Shown here piece by piece: positions 58,874 to 64,000 of a stretch of 64,000 nt of DNA; position 1 is the first letter of the stretch, and each line of letters starts with the position of its first letter. This DNA is from Owenia fusiformis (taxonomy: Eukaryota; Annelida; Polychaeta; Sabellida; Oweniidae), in NCBI GenBank assembly GCA_903813345.2, contig CAIIXF020000001.1, positions 60,467,885 to 60,531,884 of the forward strand, read 5' to 3'. The notes beneath the pieces are model-generated. The model made no database searches. It had not been told where the DNA came from and worked only from the letters and a program-made list of their open reading frames with translations. The translations under genes and the position numbers were made by a program.

Positions 58874-61393
58874 GTATTTGGTGAATAACGAACAGCTCAT
58901 ACAAAAGGTCAGTCATTGATTTATTTATATTGATTAAGAATATTATAAAATTGCTTTGAATAGCCAAGTACACCCCCAATCCGCAATCAAATTATCAGTG
59001 TGAAGTTAGTACTAATTTAGTGCTGATTTCGCACTAACTGAGGTTTGTACTGATTTGGTACTGATTTATTAGCGCTAATTCCACACAAACATTATTTGTA
59101 CCAATTCCATACCAAATCGGTGCTAAATCAGCACGAAAAAAGATTAGCGCTGATTTAGCATGGAGTTATTTTGGCAGTGTAGTATATGCAGTGTCTGCTG
59201 TCTCTTGAGGAAAGCTCTCGTTCTTTGAAAGCAAAAGAGCAGAAACGTCCCAAGCTTGTGTTTGTATTAATGTAAGTACAATATAGTATACTGTACTTGT
59301 ATATATGTAGTATGCACTTTGTTCATGTTCAAGATATTTTGCCTGGATTGTTTGTAACATAAAGATTCACTCATGATGAACATAATAAACATATTGCAAT
59401 TGCATACTGTCTGCTATATGTCACTTATTACTGACTCTATCTCTTTTTCCTAAATATAATGAAGGACCCACGGTCCTGTGCTCACACAGTTTGGAACCTT
59501 TAGAGGAATTTATATCCTGACTTTCAAACAAAAATATTGATTTGGATTTGTAGTCTCTTACTTTGAGAAACTTAGATAGCATAGTTGTGTGACCTAGTTT
59601 GATGACCTTTGACCTTGAAAATTTTACTTATTCAGAGCTCAGTAAGGTCTTTTGTGATTAAGGTGACCAAAATTTACATCCAAAAATCAATTTGAAAAAC
59701 TTTTTTGACCTTTCGAAGGTCACTGAAGGTCAAGTAAAGGTCAAATCCTAAAACTAATGTCAGATTTGAACTCCTGGCAACTTGTAGATGATTTTCAAAA
59801 AAAAATTTGGTCAAATTGAAGCAAGTTGAAAAATAACTTATTTTTACTGTTTTTGACGTCAAATATCTCAAAAACTGTAAAAATTTGATGCTGACATATA
59901 TTGAGAAATATGTAGGGAATGCTTAAATCTATTAATGATGTAATTTATTGCAGGAAATGATCAAGTATAAGGCAAACTTTAAGAATCTTGTCAATCACAA
60001 AACCTGCCATTGACTTTATACATGAGAAAGTTTCCTGAAAATGACAAGTCCTACTTTTTTCAAATTTTATAGAGTAAACACCAAAAACCGTAATTCCAAG
60101 AGTTTTGAAATCTTCAGAGGACATAAGTTGCATATACATCAACTACTAAAAGTTATTTGAAAGTTCTACTTCAACAAAGTGTCTAGTATTTACAGAAAAT
60201 TTGACTTTTTGACTTCAAAATCCGCAATTTCTCGGAAACCAAGCGAACTTGGGAAATGGCGATGATAGGTCAAATAGGCATTAAAATGAATGTGGATATG
60301 ACTCAATCCGAATAGCAGTTTTAATTTGTGCGGCCAATGTTGACAGACCAACGGACGGACGGACCAACGGACAGACGGATGCCTGGTCAATCCCATAGGC
60401 TCACTGTGTGAGCCAAAAATAACAACATAAGACAAAATCTGACAAAGTGTGCCATTTTGAGCACAATAAGTATTCGAAGTACTGATGTCTGTTCATATTC
60501 TCTACCCTCTGTTACCATTTCAGCTGGCTGAGTCGTATCCTATTAGACGTGCTGCACAGTTGACTGCTTACTTCTACCACAGATCGAAATCTATAGGTTA
60601 GTTAGCTGTCAGTTAAGTTATAAATTCAGGCAGAACATTTGGGCACAGAATGATTATATGAACTGTCCTTTTTTCTTCAGAAACTGACATTCAGAACTGC
60701 CTTTTCATCAGTTCATTTCCCTAAACAGGATTCATCAATTACCATAGAGAATTTGTCTGCATGCTCGTATATATTGTGAAGTTAGCATGTAATAAAAATC
60801 TAAATAAAGGATACGTAATTGATTTTACTATTTCTTCCTTTTTGAATAAACCATCACTCACAATAAATTAAACTCAAAGTTTCACAAGTTCCAAAATCAG
60901 GTCCAGTCCTCTACTGAGTATGTACAAAAGATTATCTGATAAACATAACGATGATTCATTACACCAAGTCTTTCTGTCATTCCTTGGCTGTCTTAGAATT
61001 CTATGGTACCTCTTATACGGCATTTTACAAAGAATTTGGACAAAATTGTTCATAGTGTTTAATTTTGTGCCTGTGTGTTACTGTTACACCTCAAAAATCC
61101 TTTGTTTCAAAGCTTTTTTTGTCAAAATGCTTCGCAACAAAGCAATTAAATCTGCAGTGTAGCTCTAACCTATGTTAAATTATTATCTTTATTTGTCCTG
61201 AATGCCATGTTTATTTTTTGCAGGAAATGACCTGAAGGACTCAGGAGCTGCTCAGAAACTACAAGATGATGCCAATTTTTATGCAAGACAAACTGAGAAC
61301 AAATTAAGTAACTTTAAAAAGACATTTACTCAGGACGTCACAGAGGGATTTAAAAAATTGCAAGATGATATAAAAAAGCAGCAGAAAAAATGA
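58874..61393 (+). CDS. NCBP2AS2: NCBP2AS2-like mini-protein (first codons not placed)
   Basis: Exons: 58874-58907, 60524-60596, 61224-61393 (stop 61391-61393), GT-AG joined, frame kept across both introns; 91 residues as placed. Order of conserved parts: YLVNNEQLIQKLAESYPIRR, AAQLTAYFYHR, then SGAAQKLQDDANF and FKKTFTQDVTEGFK. This matches the small human protein NCBP2AS2 (99 residues; LxESRPIRRAAQLTA and FTQEL), which is conserved but poorly understood. The tail is a Lys/Gln-rich amphipathic stretch. An in-frame TAG just upstream of 58874 and the TTTCAG before it show a spliced first exon; human needs only about eight more residues. A weak first-exon candidate lies at 56933-56982. Introns hold the repeats at 58960-59165 and 59480-60413. 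Confidence 0.85.
58960..59165. repeat. Low-complexity block of GTGCTGATTT / GTACTGATTT units
   Basis: Repeated variants of (G)TACTGATTTGG, GTGCTGATTT and, on the second half, inverted forms such as ACCAAATCGGTGCTAAATC. In the first intron of the NCBP2AS2-like gene; non-coding. Confidence 0.65.
59480..60413. repeat. Dispersed repeat with GCTCACACAG ends and (GACG)n tract
   Basis: Bounded by GCTCACACAG (59480) and its inverse CTGTGTGAGC (60404-60413). It includes an AAGGTCAAAT block (59580-59830) and a GGACGGACGGACCAACGG tract (60350-60380). In layout it resembles the ATCCCANCGAAC repeats. Non-coding, in an intron of the NCBP2AS2-like gene. Confidence 0.65.
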
Positions 61394-61572
61394 TATTTTG
61401 TACGTAATAGCGTAATGATTTGATAAAGAATATTGTTCATGTATTTATAATGCTTACTCCTGTTAAATTGTGAAAGACTGAATTTGTTATTTATACTTGA
61501 TATAAAACCTGTAGGTTATATAGTCTTAACCATAGTACCATATACAGTAGTCTGTTGAGTATTAACTAGTAA

Positions 61573-61578
61573 AATAAA
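61573..61578 (+). terminator. NCBP2AS2: Polyadenylation signal of the NCBP2AS2-like gene
   Basis: AATAAA, 180 nt after the stop codon. Confidence 0.55.
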
Positions 61579-64000
61579 TCATTAAGTAAAATATATGTTT
61601 ATAATTATTTATTTATTTTGCACTGTAAAAATGCAAAAGGCTGCAACTTACACTATTAAATGAGTACAAACCTTTCTGAATGAAACAAAGCTTGAAAGAA
61701 AATGGCTTTCCCCATATAATTAAGCAAAATGAAGTTTCGAAATCTAAGAGTGCATCTCCAAACTTTTTGAATTCACTCATTATCCAATTTTGTTGAAGCA
61801 TTGATCTTTACAGAAAAGTAAGCACCACTCTGTTAATGGTACGACTTCAAATCAAATCATTCTTGATGATCATAGCCGAATGAAGTTGAAAAATAATTTT
61901 GAAAAGGCATGAAAAGTGAACTGCAGGTTTCTATGATTGTTTACGTTCAAATTTTGTTAATGTGTTGTCAGGATTCAAAGCTGCTCTTAAATTTGCTGCT
62001 GCTTTACCTTGCAGTCACATCCTATTTTCTAATGTTTGAATCATTTTTAAGTTAAATTCTTCTAATGACCATATCTGTCCCACATTCTTTAAAATGGTTT
62101 GTGGAGAAAATGTTTGGGATTACTTATTTAGCTTTGTTTTAATATTTATATTGGCACTATCACATAAAGAAGTCGGTCTTGTTTAAACCAAGAAACTTTG
62201 ATGATCATTTATATCATGTCTTGATTGATACTCCCAATGGAGAAAAATGAAAAATTCATATACCCAACATTTTCTCCTTTCCAATGGTGCATTGAAACCT
62301 TAATGAGAACAGCATTGCCTTTAATGTTTTGCAACACAAGTTGCCAATTACACATAAAAGAACACATTTTATTTCATTCTTTCAGTTGTTTATTGTATAA
62401 GTTATTTTTACAGTTTATATTATTAATATCTACAATAGATACAAATGTGCCATAATACATTCATTCATACAATAATGTACAAATCAGTTAAAACAACTAT
62501 CATACAAAAACATGGAATTACAAGTCCGTTTCAACCTACATTATGTACACTTCAATGTCTCAAGTCAAACTAAAATCTACATTTACAGAATGAAAATGTT
62601 GCACATCAATTGAAAATGACTTTCAATATTTATTTCTACAATTATGAGATTTGGGTGGAACACTTTATGGGATATTACACACATAATTATGATACATGTT
62701 ATTTGGGGGAGGGATATCATATCCTCCCATTTACATTCATGATGATTCACACTGAGTATATTGCCAGGAAGTAATCTGATTATATCATGCATATTGTATC
62801 AGAGATGTAACAATTGACTTAACTGACATGTTGAAAGCAACTATAACATTTACCAATGCATACAAGCAATTTTAAACAATGATCTCTGAGTAAACAACAT
62901 GCTTGGTAATCTAAAAGGCATCCAACATTGAAGTTCACTTTTCATTTTTAATTGGCAAACTGATTATTCATATAATGATGTCATGTTAGTTCTACAGCTA
63001 GATGTCATATTAAGGTGGATGTAGCTTGACATCCTTTGAATGCAAGCAATCATTTATAAATCTGACCTCATAAACAGGAATACTCAATCGACATTATGTA
63101 CCTTAAATTGATAATATTAAGATTAGTTTTGCAAATTATTCTGGCATTATGCAACAATTTAATTGGCACATTGTGATGTTACCTCATTTGTAACACATAT
63201 TGTCATACAGTCCAGACTACAGAAGACTGAATATAGTCTAGGACACAACTCCAAGAACACTCCAAATCTCCACTTAGGCACCTATCTTGCTGAGGTATTT
63301 CATGGAGTCATGCACTAGATCTGTAGACTGTTATGCATTGCACTTAAAATCTCAGTTTGACAATTTATGAATGGAATTCAGATTTTGTATTTTCAAATTT
63401 CATTTAATTTAGTTTAATTTTCATTATAATAATTCATGCAATTTAATTGATTCCAATTTTCTCAAAAATGTCCCTACCTTTGAAACAAACACAGGGATTT
63501 ACACATTTCATTAAGAGATTATTACAGTGAAAATGATGTCATGTATCAGCATATTAAATAAAGTGAAAAATAAATAGAAAAAACATCTGAAGTTCACTTA
63601 TATAAAGCATGGAACTTTGTGGGTTAAGTCTAATTCAGTTATCAGAGACGTGCTTCCCTACAACACACTTCTACAATATCACAACACAACTCAATCTGGC
63701 AAAATTATTAAACTGGCAAAAATGCTGGCATGGGAGGCAAATCTTCTTTATGTTTCAATATCTTCTTAGGCGAGAGCCTAGCCAAAAATACATGATTCAT
63801 AAATTTCTATGTATCTGATCTGATATAATGCAACTGGTATTCTAAATTTATTTGGATATTGCAAGACAAATATTTCGACACAGAACATGTGTTTGACTAT
63901 ATGACACTAATGGAATGGGTCAGCTGTATGTAAGCGCAATGATGCTTAATCCTATAAGAAAGTCCCATATATTATTGTCTCCAGAAAATATTAACATTAA
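61579..64000. other. Right-hand non-coding stretch
   Basis: AT-rich, no recognised exon, transposon end or RNA gene. It may be 3'UTR or intergenic sequence of a gene beyond the window. Confidence 0.5.

Overview
The window is eukaryotic nuclear DNA: AT-rich, intron-rich and full of transposons. The best guess for the source is a bivalve mollusc or a close lophotrochozoan. The reasons are animal-type gene structures, intronic repeats ending in ATCCCANCGAAC next to (GACG)n tracts, which I recall as common in bivalve genomes, a DIRS-type fragment, and a Ty3/gypsy element with integrase ahead of reverse transcriptase. No bacterial, organellar or CRISPR features were seen.

Five host genes were found. 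(1) HEATR1/UTP10, minus strand, 18348 to 1483: 25 coding exons were placed and the C-terminal third lies beyond base 1. (2) RPS7, minus strand, 28232 to 23924, complete, with a 5'TOP-like noncoding exon at 28752-28777 and one C/D-box snoRNA in each of three consecutive introns. (3) RNASEH1, plus strand, 48904-51945: the whole catalytic domain in five exons; the 5' exons were not found. (4) A ZDHHC22-like palmitoyltransferase, minus strand, 55740-56717, in one exon. (5) An NCBP2AS2-like mini-protein, plus strand, 58874-61393, missing only its first few codons. RPS7 and RNASEH1 point away from each other, the same neighbours as on human 2p25.3. HEATR1 (18S rRNA processing), RPS7 (40S subunit) and the snoRNAs all serve ribosome production, but no shared control is visible.

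The rest is mostly mobile DNA. From left to right: an inverted pair of dispersed repeats in and beside HEATR1; hAT elements with 8-bp target duplications (2298-3092, 14762-15340, 27137-28001); a piggyBac-like MITE (8463-8779); a nested foldback block (18960-20665); a tRNA-headed SINE; a TA-flanked palindrome; a 5-bp-TSD element; a CR1-like LINE with both ORFs open (29365-33752); a decayed CR1 copy split by a mariner-type element (36771-37768); a Gmr1-like LTR retrotransposon with apparently identical 782-bp LTRs (40895-47774); and several foldback elements.

The most unusual signals are the three-copy snoRNA family with covarying terminal stems, the six-fold 86-bp array of a truncated RNASEH1 exon with its splice acceptor, the integrase-first gypsy element, and the density of long palindromic elements. 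Splice sites were placed by eye from GT/AG signals, protein similarity and reading-frame continuity. No alignment or database search was run.
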